DNA from: Cellulophaga lytica DSM 7489
GTDB lineage: Bacteria; Bacteroidota; Bacteroidia; Flavobacteriales; Flavobacteriaceae
Direction of reading: 5' to 3'
NCBI RefSeq assembly: GCF_000190595.1
Contig: NC_015167.1
Coordinates: 1,663,501-1,727,500, forward strand
DNA length: 64,000 bases
Below, piece by piece: positions 51,039-59,328 of the stretch (position 1 is its first letter; every line of letters starts with the position of its first letter). Both the position numbers and the translations under genes were made by a program. Under the pieces are notes generated by a model. It had not been told where the DNA came from. It saw only the letters and a program-made list of their open reading frames with translations, and did no database searches.

Positions 51039-52109
51039 TTATATTTTTGCTTTCGGAACAGCACAAACACTTTCCGTTATCAAGCTAACAATTTTGTAAA
51101 GAAACTGTCTCGGACAAGTGTCTATTATTTCTGTAATTAATGGATACATTTCTCCACTTAAAATTTCTTGGGTTTTTGTCGGTCGATACCTTGCTAAACT
51201 TCCCATATAAAACGTCATCATTAATAAATTCGCAAGTTGATGATATGCATTTGGTTTTAAATTCACATAGTATTTATAACCGTCTCTTGTAAGTAGTATT
51301 GATATGTCAAGTTCTTTGTATTCTTTACAGATGTTTTTGTAAATACGAGGAAAATTCGCGTGAGTATAATTCTTTCTTTTAGTACTTCTGTAAATGGAAT
51401 CTCCGTTGTCTTCTGTCTCTCTTAGCTTGAAGTACTTTTTTCTATTGTTTTTGTAAAACTTATCAATTTGTAATCTTGCATCATTTTCTTTTCTAAAGCT
51501 CAATTCCGTAAACAATTTTGTTTTGTCTTCATTGGTCAAAAAGTCAATGGTTACCGGCAGATATTTTCTTTGTGAAATTTTCCCTAAAGTAAAACCTAGT
51601 TCGTGAATTTCTGGAATGTCACAAATAATGTCTTTTATATTCACCTTATGCTTTCCAGTAATAGGTTTTCCTAAATGCTTAGAAAATTCGAGAAATATAT
51701 TAGTGCAATTTTGAAGAGGACCAAAAACAGTTAATTCGTCAGGATTATGACCTAAAGATATTCCGTGACTTTCTTCTTTCTTTTCTAATTCAAGACCCTT
51801 TACAGATAGAAAAGCTTTAGTCAGATTCAGCAAGGAATAATAACAAAGAGTCGCCTTAGTTGGTAATCTTGTCTTTTCCGCAGCAATTTGAAAACTTTCG
51901 GCTTGTTCTGAAAAGTATTTTGCCTTAATTAATCTCTTCTTTTTGTCTCCTTGTGTACTATTTATTTGTTGGTCAATCCAAGCTCTTAAATATGCCCAAG
52001 GGTCAGAAGTTAAAACATAAGAAGTTCCAGGCTCAGAGTTAAATGGAAAATATTTAACTCCTTGATGTTTGTAGGTAGCTTTTATTCCATTTTCAAATTG
52101 TCTTGGCAT
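51039..52109 (-). CDS. YaaC-like protein, first cassette of array 2
   Basis: 356 residues. The N-terminal half carries ADPWAY-like VLTSDPWAYLRAWIDQQ and TLCYYSLLNLTKAFLSVKG, the helical motif of YaaC-family proteins, distantly HEPN-like. C-terminal LANLLMMTFYMGSLARYRPTK also fits YaaC. Function unknown; YaaC-like proteins turn up in mobile and defence regions. 21 bp from the attI-like junction, so likely the best-expressed and most recent cassette. Confidence 0.7.
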   Translation of the reverse strand: MPRQFENGIKATYKHQGVKYFPFNSEPGTSYVLTSDPWAYLRAWIDQQINSTQGDKKKRLIKAKYFSEQAESFQIAAEKTRLPTKATLCYYSLLNLTKAFLSVKGLELEKKEESHGISLGHNPDELTVFGPLQNCTNIFLEFSKHLGKPITGKHKVNIKDIICDIPEIHELGFTLGKISQRKYLPVTIDFLTNEDKTKLFTELSFRKENDARLQIDKFYKNNRKKYFKLRETEDNGDSIYRSTKRKNYTHANFPRIYKNICKEYKELDISILLTRDGYKYYVNLKPNAYHQLANLLMMTFYMGSLARYRPTKTQEILSGEMYPLITEIIDTCPRQFLYKIVSLITESVCAVPKAKI

Positions 52110-52130
52110 AGTTTGGTTTTAATTGGGCAC

Positions 52131-52168
52131 AACTAGTTAATAAACGCAATTTATTGCGTTTATTTCGC
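52131..52168 (-). other. attI-like site of array 2
   Basis: AAC (52131-52133) joins the first cassette to a near copy of the site at 21653, with arms TAAACGCA (52141-52148) and TGCGTTTA (52155-52162) and a 6-bp spacer. A third half-site, TAAACGCA, follows at 52182-52189 and has no counterpart beside array 1. No recombinase lies nearby; the next gene to the right is a VOC protein behind its own terminator. Confidence 0.76.
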
Positions 52169-52302
52169 CAATAGGGTTATGTAAACGCACATATGGCAGT
52201 ATGTTTTAGTTATTTTTCTTACAATATAGTAATTATTTTTGTGGTACAAACCAAGTGATATATAGTTGTATTACTAAACTTATATTTTGGTGCTAGTGTA
52301 AT

Positions 52303-52326
52303 AAAAAAGCCTCTAAAAAGAGGCTT
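52303..52326 (-). terminator. Rho-independent terminator after the VOC gene
   Basis: Stem AAGCCTCT/AGAGGCTT with AAAA loop, followed on the minus strand by a T run. Lies between the VOC gene and attI of array 2, so it should insulate the array from upstream read-through. The rest of 52169-52302 holds no gene. Confidence 0.88.
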
Positions 52327-52340
52327 GTATAAATTGTAAT

Positions 52341-52721
52341 TTAGTTTTCTATTCTCCAAGGTGGGTTTAGTCTGTTTTCACCAGCATAAAATAATATCAG
52401 TTGGTTTCCATCTACATCTTTTAGCCTGGCTTCTCTCCACATCCAACTTTGGTCTGTTGGTAGTAGGTCAAAATTAATTCCGTTTTGTTGTATAGCATTC
52501 ACTTGCTCGTCAAGGTTTTTGCACTCAAAATAAACATAAATACCTTCTCCTTTTGGCAATTCTTTTGTCTGGTGAACAGAAAAAGTTGAGTTGCCATCTG
52601 GACACACAAACCTTGCGTAATGCGGTAATGCTTTTACAATTAGTTTTAGCCCTAATTTTTCATAAAACGGTATAGACTTTGTTAAATCTAAAGAGGGTAC
52701 AGTTACCTGGTTTAGGTTCAT
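52341..52721 (-). CDS. VOC/glyoxalase-family protein
   Basis: 126 residues with the VOC layout: NLNQVTVPSLDLTKSIPFYEKLGL, VHQTKELPKGEGIYVYFECKN, and WREARLKDVDGNQLILFYAGEN. Metal-dependent dioxygenase, isomerase or binding roles are all possible. Directly right of attI of array 2. Confidence 0.9.
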   Translation of the reverse strand: MNLNQVTVPSLDLTKSIPFYEKLGLKLIVKALPHYARFVCPDGNSTFSVHQTKELPKGEGIYVYFECKNLDEQVNAIQQNGINFDLLPTDQSWMWREARLKDVDGNQLILFYAGENRLNPPWRIEN

Positions 52722-52776
52722 TGTTTTTTGGTTTAAATAAGGCTTGTTTTTAAATAAGGTTTAACACGTAAAAATA

Positions 52777-54255
52777 CTATTCTTGCTCAAACCTTTTTGT
52801 AGTTTTAGAATACTTTAGTTTGTGTATGTCCCATTTGCTATGTCCTGCATTACGCTCTAGTTTTTGGGCAATTATCATACGCTCACCATCTGTTCTAAGG
52901 TTAATCATTCCGTATTTGGTTAAAAACGAGTTTATTTCTTTATTAATTTTTTTTATACTTTTTAAAAACTTCTTTTTTTGCGCTTCTTCGGTTTCTTCTT
53001 TATAGTTCTTTTTTATGATTTTTAAGTCTTCAAACATTTTAGAAATACCTTGTAGTTTAATATACGTTATTTCTTTTGTAGACCTAGCCAATTCGGTAGA
53101 GAAAATAAGTGGTTTTTCTCCATAACCACATTTGCCTAACGCACCAATAGTATCTGGCCTTGGATGAGCATAACTTTCATCATCACCAGAAGATATTACT
53201 GTGGCACTAGAATTTATTGCTTGTATAAAGCCATAATGAAAATGATTGCTGCCATGGTGGCAAGCCTTGGCTACATCTACTTGTAATTCATGTAACTGAG
53301 CATTATTTTTGTAATAATCTTGTAGTATTTGGCCAAACTCTGTGTTAACATCTCCTCCTAAAAGAATTTTAGACTTACCAAACTCGTACTTTAAAATAAC
53401 AGAGTGTCCGTTTTTATCTTTTCCTAAATTGTTAATACTTTTTAGTGCATCTTTACCCTCAATTTTTTTAGTAATTGGCCCTAATATTTTTATTGAGTTT
53501 TTAGTATTATTTACAGTGCTTTCTTTACTATAATTGGGCAAATAATTAGCGCTAATGTCTAACGCTTTAAAACTAACATTAGGGTTATGTTTTAATACTT
53601 TGTACAGTGTTTTACAATAGGTAGAACCTGCACCTTTTCTGTTTTTAGCGTCTGTAATTAAGTGCAGCATTTGCGCTGTAGTTGTTATTACATTTGTATA
53701 ATATCCATCTTTTTTAGTGCCTAATCTGTTAGCACCAGGGCGTTCTACTAAACCATTATGGTAAATAGTGTCTATTTTTATTTTATCATTGTCAAAAACA
53801 TACCCAAAACCTTGGTAGTGGTCAGCATCAGAATGACTAATAATTGTTGTGAACGGAAAAGATAAGGGAGATTTACGGTCATACAAATTAAAACGCCATG
53901 ATAAATACCGGTTCATATTATCCGTTTTTCCGGCATCTATAAGTATGTGTTTATCATTTGGAGTAACAATATGGCAACCGTCTCCTTGGCCAATATCTAC
54001 AAAGTTAACCTCTAATAACCTTTCTTTTCTAAGTTCATCTACTTTTACCCAACCATTGGTATTTCTGCTTCTGGCAAATACTCTATTATTTACAATTTTG
54101 GTATCTAAAATTTTTATATAATCACCAAATAAAAGATGATTGCCCCAAGACCTACCATCAGAAGATTTGTAAATTTTTACAGAAGGGTATTCTGCAAACG
54201 CATATTTTCTTTTATAGGATCCTATGTTGTACGCGTCTTCTGATAGATGTGTCAT
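52777..54255 (-). CDS. ComEC/Rec2-like MBL-fold hydrolase with SH3-like N-terminus
   Basis: 492 residues. SH3-like segment about 10-75 (VKIYKSSDGRSWGNHLLFGDYI), then a metallo-beta-lactamase fold: EVNFVDIGQGDGCHIVTPNDKHILIDAGK, TTIISHSDADHYQGF (HxDxDH), LLGGDVNTEFG and ACHHGSNHFHYG. No ComEC membrane channel. Such stand-alone ComEC-like hydrolases occur in uncharacterised conflict systems. 28 bp after the gene to its right. Confidence 0.85.
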   Translation of the reverse strand: MTHLSEDAYNIGSYKRKYAFAEYPSVKIYKSSDGRSWGNHLLFGDYIKILDTKIVNNRVFARSRNTNGWVKVDELRKERLLEVNFVDIGQGDGCHIVTPNDKHILIDAGKTDNMNRYLSWRFNLYDRKSPLSFPFTTIISHSDADHYQGFGYVFDNDKIKIDTIYHNGLVERPGANRLGTKKDGYYTNVITTTAQMLHLITDAKNRKGAGSTYCKTLYKVLKHNPNVSFKALDISANYLPNYSKESTVNNTKNSIKILGPITKKIEGKDALKSINNLGKDKNGHSVILKYEFGKSKILLGGDVNTEFGQILQDYYKNNAQLHELQVDVAKACHHGSNHFHYGFIQAINSSATVISSGDDESYAHPRPDTIGALGKCGYGEKPLIFSTELARSTKEITYIKLQGISKMFEDLKIIKKNYKEETEEAQKKKFLKSIKKINKEINSFLTKYGMINLRTDGERMIIAQKLERNAGHSKWDIHKLKYSKTTKRFEQE

Positions 54256-54282
54256 TAGAACATTATTTAGGGTTACATATGC

Positions 54283-57200
54283 CTACTCTTCAACAAATAA
54301 ATAATTTAACTTTAGGTTGTTAAAGGCAGTATTAAAAGCGGTTATTTCATCATCTAACACCTTATTAAAAGCAGTTAGTTGTGTGTTAATTTTTGCTGTT
54401 AGTTCATTTTTAACGGCAATATCTTGGTCTGTTGGCGGAAAATCATCCAAACCAATTAAACTGTTTATATGCGCTAATTTGTTGGTTAATTTTATAGGAA
54501 AGTTAAGCGGATCTTGATTACTTCTGTTTTTAGTTTGATACAGCTCTTTTTCTATATTCTCTAGCTTTTCTCGCATTGTTTTGGCTTTTTCTACCAGTTC
54601 TTTTGTTGCTTCAGTATCTTTATATTGTTTTTCAAAAGCAGAAAGTTGTGCTGTAATTTTTCGCATTTTTTTAATAGAAGTATGTGCTTTGTTTACCGTT
54701 TCATTTACCTCTGTTATAAAATTGTACTGCTTTTGCATATCTGCAATGCTAGCTTCTGCTCTTGGGTCTGGCACAATGGTAAAGTCTTTACTTTGTGTAG
54801 CGCCATTAACCACCAATTGTACGTTGTAATCTCCAGGTACTGCTTTTGGTCCGTTAAAACTAGCCCACCAAAAAATCATACCTTTAAGTTTCTCGGCTCC
54901 CTTTCCGCGCGTGTCCCACACAAAGGTGTTGCCTCCTTTTTTAACTTTTAATTTCTTGTTTTTTTCTTTGGCCTTATTGCTAAACGTAGCTAAAGTATCT
55001 CCTTTTTTATTAAAATAGATTAGTTTAACGTTATCGTTTTCTTCTAGTTTGTTAATATAAAAATGCGTAATTACACCGTTTGGGTGGTTGCTTCCGGCTA
55101 ATTTAGATGGTCTGCTACTGCTACCGCCTTTTGTTCTATAAGTATCTTTTGGTTTGTATAATATTGATGTTGCATTTTTTGTATTTTCATCTAATTGATG
55201 CAATACAGACAAATCATCTAAAATCCATAAACTTCTACCTTGTGTAGCAACAATTAAATTGTTGTTTTTAATTGTTAAATCTGTTATTGGTACAATTGGT
55301 AGGTTTAACTGAAAAGGTTTCCAGCTAGCACCATCGTTAAAAGAAATATACATTCCTGTTTCCGTACCAGCGTATAACAATCCTTTTTGTTTAGGATCCT
55401 CGCGCACTACACGTGTAAAGTGCTCATTGTTTATACCGTTTGTTATTTTTGTCCAGGTTTGTCCGTAATCTGTAGTCTTGTATAAGTAAGGTGCAAAGTC
55501 GCCCAACTTGTATTTTGTAGCAGCTACATAGCACGTACCTTCATTAAAAGCAGAAGGTTCTATGCTATTTACCATAGACCATTGGGGCATATTTTTAGGT
55601 GTAACATTCTCCCAAGTTTCGCCACCGTTTTTAGATACGTGCACCAAGCCATCATCACTACCAACCCAAAGTAAACCTTCTTTAAGCGGACTCTCATTAG
55701 CTGCAAAAATGGTGCAATAGTACTCTACACTTGTATTGTCTTGTGTAATTGGTCCGCCACTAGAAACTAGTTTGCTAGGGTCATTACGAGTTAAATCATC
55801 ACTTAATAATTTCCAAGACTGACCTTCATTTTCTGTAACATGTACGTGGTTAGAGAAGGTGTATAGTTTTTTAGGGTTGTGTTTGCTAAATAGTATAGGA
55901 AAGTTCCATTGAAAACGGTATTTCATCCCATCTGCACCATATCCCATAGGATTGTCTGGCCATACGTTTATAGCTCTTGTTGTACCTGTTTTATGGTTTT
56001 TTCTAGTTAAAAATCCGCCATAACTACCACCGTATACAATGTCATTATTTGTTGGGTCTACAGCAATATGTGCCGACTCGCCACCTGCGGTTTCCTCCCA
56101 GTCATTATCACTAATAGAACGCCCATCACTTCTGTGGTTTATACGTATGGTAGAATTGTCTTGCTGTGCAGCATAAATTCTGTACGGAAATGCATTGTCT
56201 GTAGTTACTCTGTAAAATTGTGCTGTAGGTTGGTTGTTGTAAGTGCTCCAAGTATCGCCACCATCATAGGTAATTTGCGCGCCACCATCATCACCAATAA
56301 TCATTCTCTTTGGATTTTCTGGAGCTATCCATAAATCATGATGGTCTCCGTGTGGTGCATTAAATGTGCTAAACGTTTTACCGCCATCTGTAGATTTGTG
56401 GTATTGCACGTTAAGTACGTATACAGTATTAACATCTTCTGTGTCTGCATACAAACGTGTATAGTACCAAGCACGTTGACGTAATTTACGTTCTTGGTTT
56501 ACTTGCGTCCATTTTTTACCGCCATCATCACTACGGTATAGGCCGCCTTTTTCTTTGTTTTCTACAATTGCCCATACACGTTCTGAGTTTTTAGGCGAAA
56601 CAGTAACGCCAATAATCCCCAATGTATCTTTAGGAAAACCTTCGTTTTTAGAGATTTCTGTCCAAGTTTCTCCACTATCTGTACTTTTCCATAAAGCAGA
56701 ACCGTCTCCGCCACTGCTTAAACTATAAGGTGTTCTTTTTGCGCGCCACGTAGATGCATATAAAACACGAGGATTGTTTGGGTCTAACGTTAAATCTACA
56801 GCGCCTGCACTGCTATTAACAAATAGTGTTTTACGCCACGTTTTACCGCCATCTGTACTTTTATAAACACCACGTTCTTCTGTAGGCTTGTATATGTTAC
56901 CCAAAACTGCAGCGTAAATAATGTTAGGGTTTTTAGGGTGAATTTTTATACGTGGTATGTGTCTGCTTTTACTTAAGCCAGCAGAGGTCCAAGTTTTACC
57001 ACCATCTTCAGTTTTCCATATTCCATAACCAGATGAAACATTACCACGTAGTGTTTTTTCTCCACCACCAACATAAATAATATTAGGATCGCTTTGTGCA
57101 ACTTCTATAGCGCCAATACTACCGCCAAAAAAGCCATCAGAAATATTACCCCAGCTTCTTCCGCCATCTTCGGTTTTCCAAACGCCACCACCAGTAGCTC

Positions 57201-57417
57201 CAAAGTAAAATAAGTTAGGTTTGTTGGGTACGCCAGTTACTGCCGCAGATCTGCCACCTCTAAAGGGTCCAATTAAGCGGTATTGCATACTGCTATATAA
57301 AGCTTCTGGGTATTGGTCTGTTGTAGATTTTTGTTTTCTTTTTTGAGCAAAAGAAATTTGAGAAATGCATAAAAGCAGCAACAAAAACGTGCTGTTTTTT
57401 AGGTGATTGAGTTTCAT
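54283..57417 (-). CDS. VPS10/sortilin-like BNR-repeat secreted protein
   Basis: 1044 residues. A signal peptide (FLLLLLCISQISFAQ) and about ten BNR-type units with SxDxGxTW motifs (KTEDGGRSWG, KSTDGGKTWRK, KSTDSGETWTE, RSDDGGKKWTQ), typical of sortilin-like beta-propellers. C-terminal about 250 residues: WWASFNGPKAVPGDYNVQL plus a coiled coil. Common in marine Bacteroidota; function unknown, though exported peptidase or glycosidase-related roles are suggested. Confidence 0.9.
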   Translation of the reverse strand: MKLNHLKNSTFLLLLLCISQISFAQKRKQKSTTDQYPEALYSSMQYRLIGPFRGGRSAAVTGVPNKPNLFYFGATGGGVWKTEDGGRSWGNISDGFFGGSIGAIEVAQSDPNIIYVGGGEKTLRGNVSSGYGIWKTEDGGKTWTSAGLSKSRHIPRIKIHPKNPNIIYAAVLGNIYKPTEERGVYKSTDGGKTWRKTLFVNSSAGAVDLTLDPNNPRVLYASTWRAKRTPYSLSSGGDGSALWKSTDSGETWTEISKNEGFPKDTLGIIGVTVSPKNSERVWAIVENKEKGGLYRSDDGGKKWTQVNQERKLRQRAWYYTRLYADTEDVNTVYVLNVQYHKSTDGGKTFSTFNAPHGDHHDLWIAPENPKRMIIGDDGGAQITYDGGDTWSTYNNQPTAQFYRVTTDNAFPYRIYAAQQDNSTIRINHRSDGRSISDNDWEETAGGESAHIAVDPTNNDIVYGGSYGGFLTRKNHKTGTTRAINVWPDNPMGYGADGMKYRFQWNFPILFSKHNPKKLYTFSNHVHVTENEGQSWKLLSDDLTRNDPSKLVSSGGPITQDNTSVEYYCTIFAANESPLKEGLLWVGSDDGLVHVSKNGGETWENVTPKNMPQWSMVNSIEPSAFNEGTCYVAATKYKLGDFAPYLYKTTDYGQTWTKITNGINNEHFTRVVREDPKQKGLLYAGTETGMYISFNDGASWKPFQLNLPIVPITDLTIKNNNLIVATQGRSLWILDDLSVLHQLDENTKNATSILYKPKDTYRTKGGSSSRPSKLAGSNHPNGVITHFYINKLEENDNVKLIYFNKKGDTLATFSNKAKEKNKKLKVKKGGNTFVWDTRGKGAEKLKGMIFWWASFNGPKAVPGDYNVQLVVNGATQSKDFTIVPDPRAEASIADMQKQYNFITEVNETVNKAHTSIKKMRKITAQLSAFEKQYKDTEATKELVEKAKTMREKLENIEKELYQTKNRSNQDPLNFPIKLTNKLAHINSLIGLDDFPPTDQDIAVKNELTAKINTQLTAFNKVLDDEITAFNTAFNNLKLNYLFVEE

Positions 57418-57512
57418 AATGTTCTTGGTTGTAATTAGTCTCTCTAAAAATAGCGAAAAAAACTAATAACCAAAGAAATTAATGCACTAGTGGTTTGTGT
57501 TGGTAGTACAAT

Positions 57513-58064
57513 TTATGCATTAGGATTTTTACTTCTAATGCGCTTGTATAATTTAATACCTAGCATTAAAAGTAGTGCCAAAGTAAAAATGCCAAGTACA
57601 CCGTAAACCCAGTTAATAGCATTTCTTACAATAACTAAAAACACCACAGAAAAAAGAATAAGCGTAGAAGCTTCATTCCAAATACGCATAAATTTAGAGC
57701 TGTACTTTATTTGGTTTTTTTGTAATTGGTTAACTATTTGATGATTTTTTAAATGATATAAAATAAGTAAAAAAACAAACCCAAGTTTTACGTGCATCCA
57801 AGGCAGTTGTAAAAATGATGGGTTAATTATAAGTAGCAATAGGGCAAATAACACAGCCAAAATTGCAGATGGCCAAGTAATAATGTACCACAAACGCTTG
57901 GTCATTAATTTAAACTGTGTTGTTAATATTTCTTTTTCTGGTGAAGGTTTAAAACTGGCTTCAATATGGTAAATAAATAACCTTGGTATATAAAATAAAC
58001 CAGCAAACCACGTAATTACAAAAATTAAGTGAAGCGATTTTATATACAGGTAATATTCTTCCAT
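57513..58064 (-). CDS. hemJ: HemJ-like protoporphyrinogen oxidase
   Basis: 183 residues with four hydrophobic helices. The conserved KSLHLIFVITWFAGLFYIPRLFIYHIEA is the HemJ/CopD-type N-terminus with the heme-linked histidine. Located 16 bp after hemH: HemJ makes protoporphyrin IX, HemH inserts iron. Confidence 0.85.
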   Translation of the reverse strand: MEEYYLYIKSLHLIFVITWFAGLFYIPRLFIYHIEASFKPSPEKEILTTQFKLMTKRLWYIITWPSAILAVLFALLLLIINPSFLQLPWMHVKLGFVFLLILYHLKNHQIVNQLQKNQIKYSSKFMRIWNEASTLILFSVVFLVIVRNAINWVYGVLGIFTLALLLMLGIKLYKRIRSKNPNA

Positions 58065-58080
58065 TAGTGCACTAGTTTAT

Positions 58081-59112
58081 TTAGCTTGGTAAGCTACCAT
58101 CTTTTTCCCAGTTATTTACCCAGTCTGCCATTACAGCAACCCAGTTTTCATCTGTGTTTAAACAAGGTATATGTTTGTACTCTACACCGCCAGCTTCTGT
58201 AAATTGCTCTTTACCTTCCATAGCAATTTCTTCTAAAGTCTCTAAACAGTCTGCAACAAATGCTGGTGTAATTACAGCTAAATTCTTTTTACCTTCTTTA
58301 GGAAAACGTTCAAACTCAAAATCTGTATACGGTTTTAACCAAGGGTCGTTTGGTAAACGAGATTGAAATGATACACTTATTTTATCTTCTGGTATGCCTA
58401 AAAGAGCTGTAACTCTTTTTGTAGTTTCATAACATTGGTGACGGTAACATGTATTGTGAGCTACAGAGTTGGTAGCGCAGCAAGAACCATCTATTTTACA
58501 ATGAAACTTAGTTGGATCTGATTTTTTTATGTGACGTTCTGGAATACCGTGGTAAGAGAACAATATATGATCATAATTAAAACCTTCTAAGCTCTTTGCT
58601 ATACTGTTAGATAGTACTTTTAAATAATCTTCATTCTTATAAAAAGCTTGTAGCGTAGTTATTTTCATTTCAGGAAAATGCTGCTCTTTTTCTTCCATTG
58701 TTTTAACCACAACGGTTTCAAAAGAAGACATTGCGTACTGCGGATATAGAGGAACTAATAAAACTTCATCTACGCCCTTATCTTTAAGCTCTTGCAATCC
58801 GTTTTTAATAGTCATACTACCGTAACGCATACCCAAAGCAACAGGCATTTTGGTGTGTTCTTTTACCTTGTCTGTAAAACGTTCTGAAATTACAACAAGT
58901 GGCGAACCTTCTTCCCACCATATTTTTTTATATGCTTCAGCAGATTTTTTAGGTCTGGTACGTAAAATAATACCACGTACAATAATATTACGTAACCAAT
59001 TAGGTACATCTATAACCCTTTCATCCATTAAAAACTCATCTAAATATGGCTTAACATCTTTAGGTGTTGGACTATCTGGTGATCCTAAATTTACTAATAA
59101 AACTCCTTTCAC
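58081..59112 (-). CDS. hemH: Ferrochelatase HemH
   Basis: 343 residues. Characteristic LLVNLGSPDSPTPKDVKPYLDEFL, LFSYHGIPERHI (active-site H) and VSFQSRLPNDPWLKPYTD, FVADCLETLEEI. Inserts Fe2+ into protoporphyrin IX. Shares its operon with hemJ. Confidence 0.96.
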   Translation of the reverse strand: MKGVLLVNLGSPDSPTPKDVKPYLDEFLMDERVIDVPNWLRNIIVRGIILRTRPKKSAEAYKKIWWEEGSPLVVISERFTDKVKEHTKMPVALGMRYGSMTIKNGLQELKDKGVDEVLLVPLYPQYAMSSFETVVVKTMEEKEQHFPEMKITTLQAFYKNEDYLKVLSNSIAKSLEGFNYDHILFSYHGIPERHIKKSDPTKFHCKIDGSCCATNSVAHNTCYRHQCYETTKRVTALLGIPEDKISVSFQSRLPNDPWLKPYTDFEFERFPKEGKKNLAVITPAFVADCLETLEEIAMEGKEQFTEAGGVEYKHIPCLNTDENWVAVMADWVNNWEKDGSLPS

Positions 59113-59328
59113 AACTGTATCTTTTTAGAAATGCAAAAATAAGGCTTGTTGCTCAACTTTAACACTTTTGGTTATAATTTATACTTATTCTTTAATAGTT
59201 ATAATCATTTTTAAAAGTTTACTATCTTCATAATGTAACGTTAATTAGTGTGTATTTTTTTTGCGATAATTATATTTAATGCAACTTACAACTAAATTAT
59301 ACGTTGTTATTTTATAAAAATACTATTT

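Larger units (their letters stand above)
43233..52133 (-). mobile_element. Integron-like cassette array 2, without its own integrase
   Basis: A second array in the same orientation, ending at an attI-like site nearly identical to that of array 1. Five attC-like sites next to attI (47862, 48401, 49215, 50048, 50839) look intact. Those farther away (47194, 46103, 45075, 43233) are degenerate, halved or missing core bases, and gene fragments lie beside them. The attC families are the same as in array 1, which suggests one recombinase serves both. No recombinase gene lies within or beside it. Confidence 0.82.

Noticed and set aside
54581-54951. Plus-strand ORFs of 82-108 codons
   Set aside because: Antisense to the sortilin-like gene, with no leader or family features.
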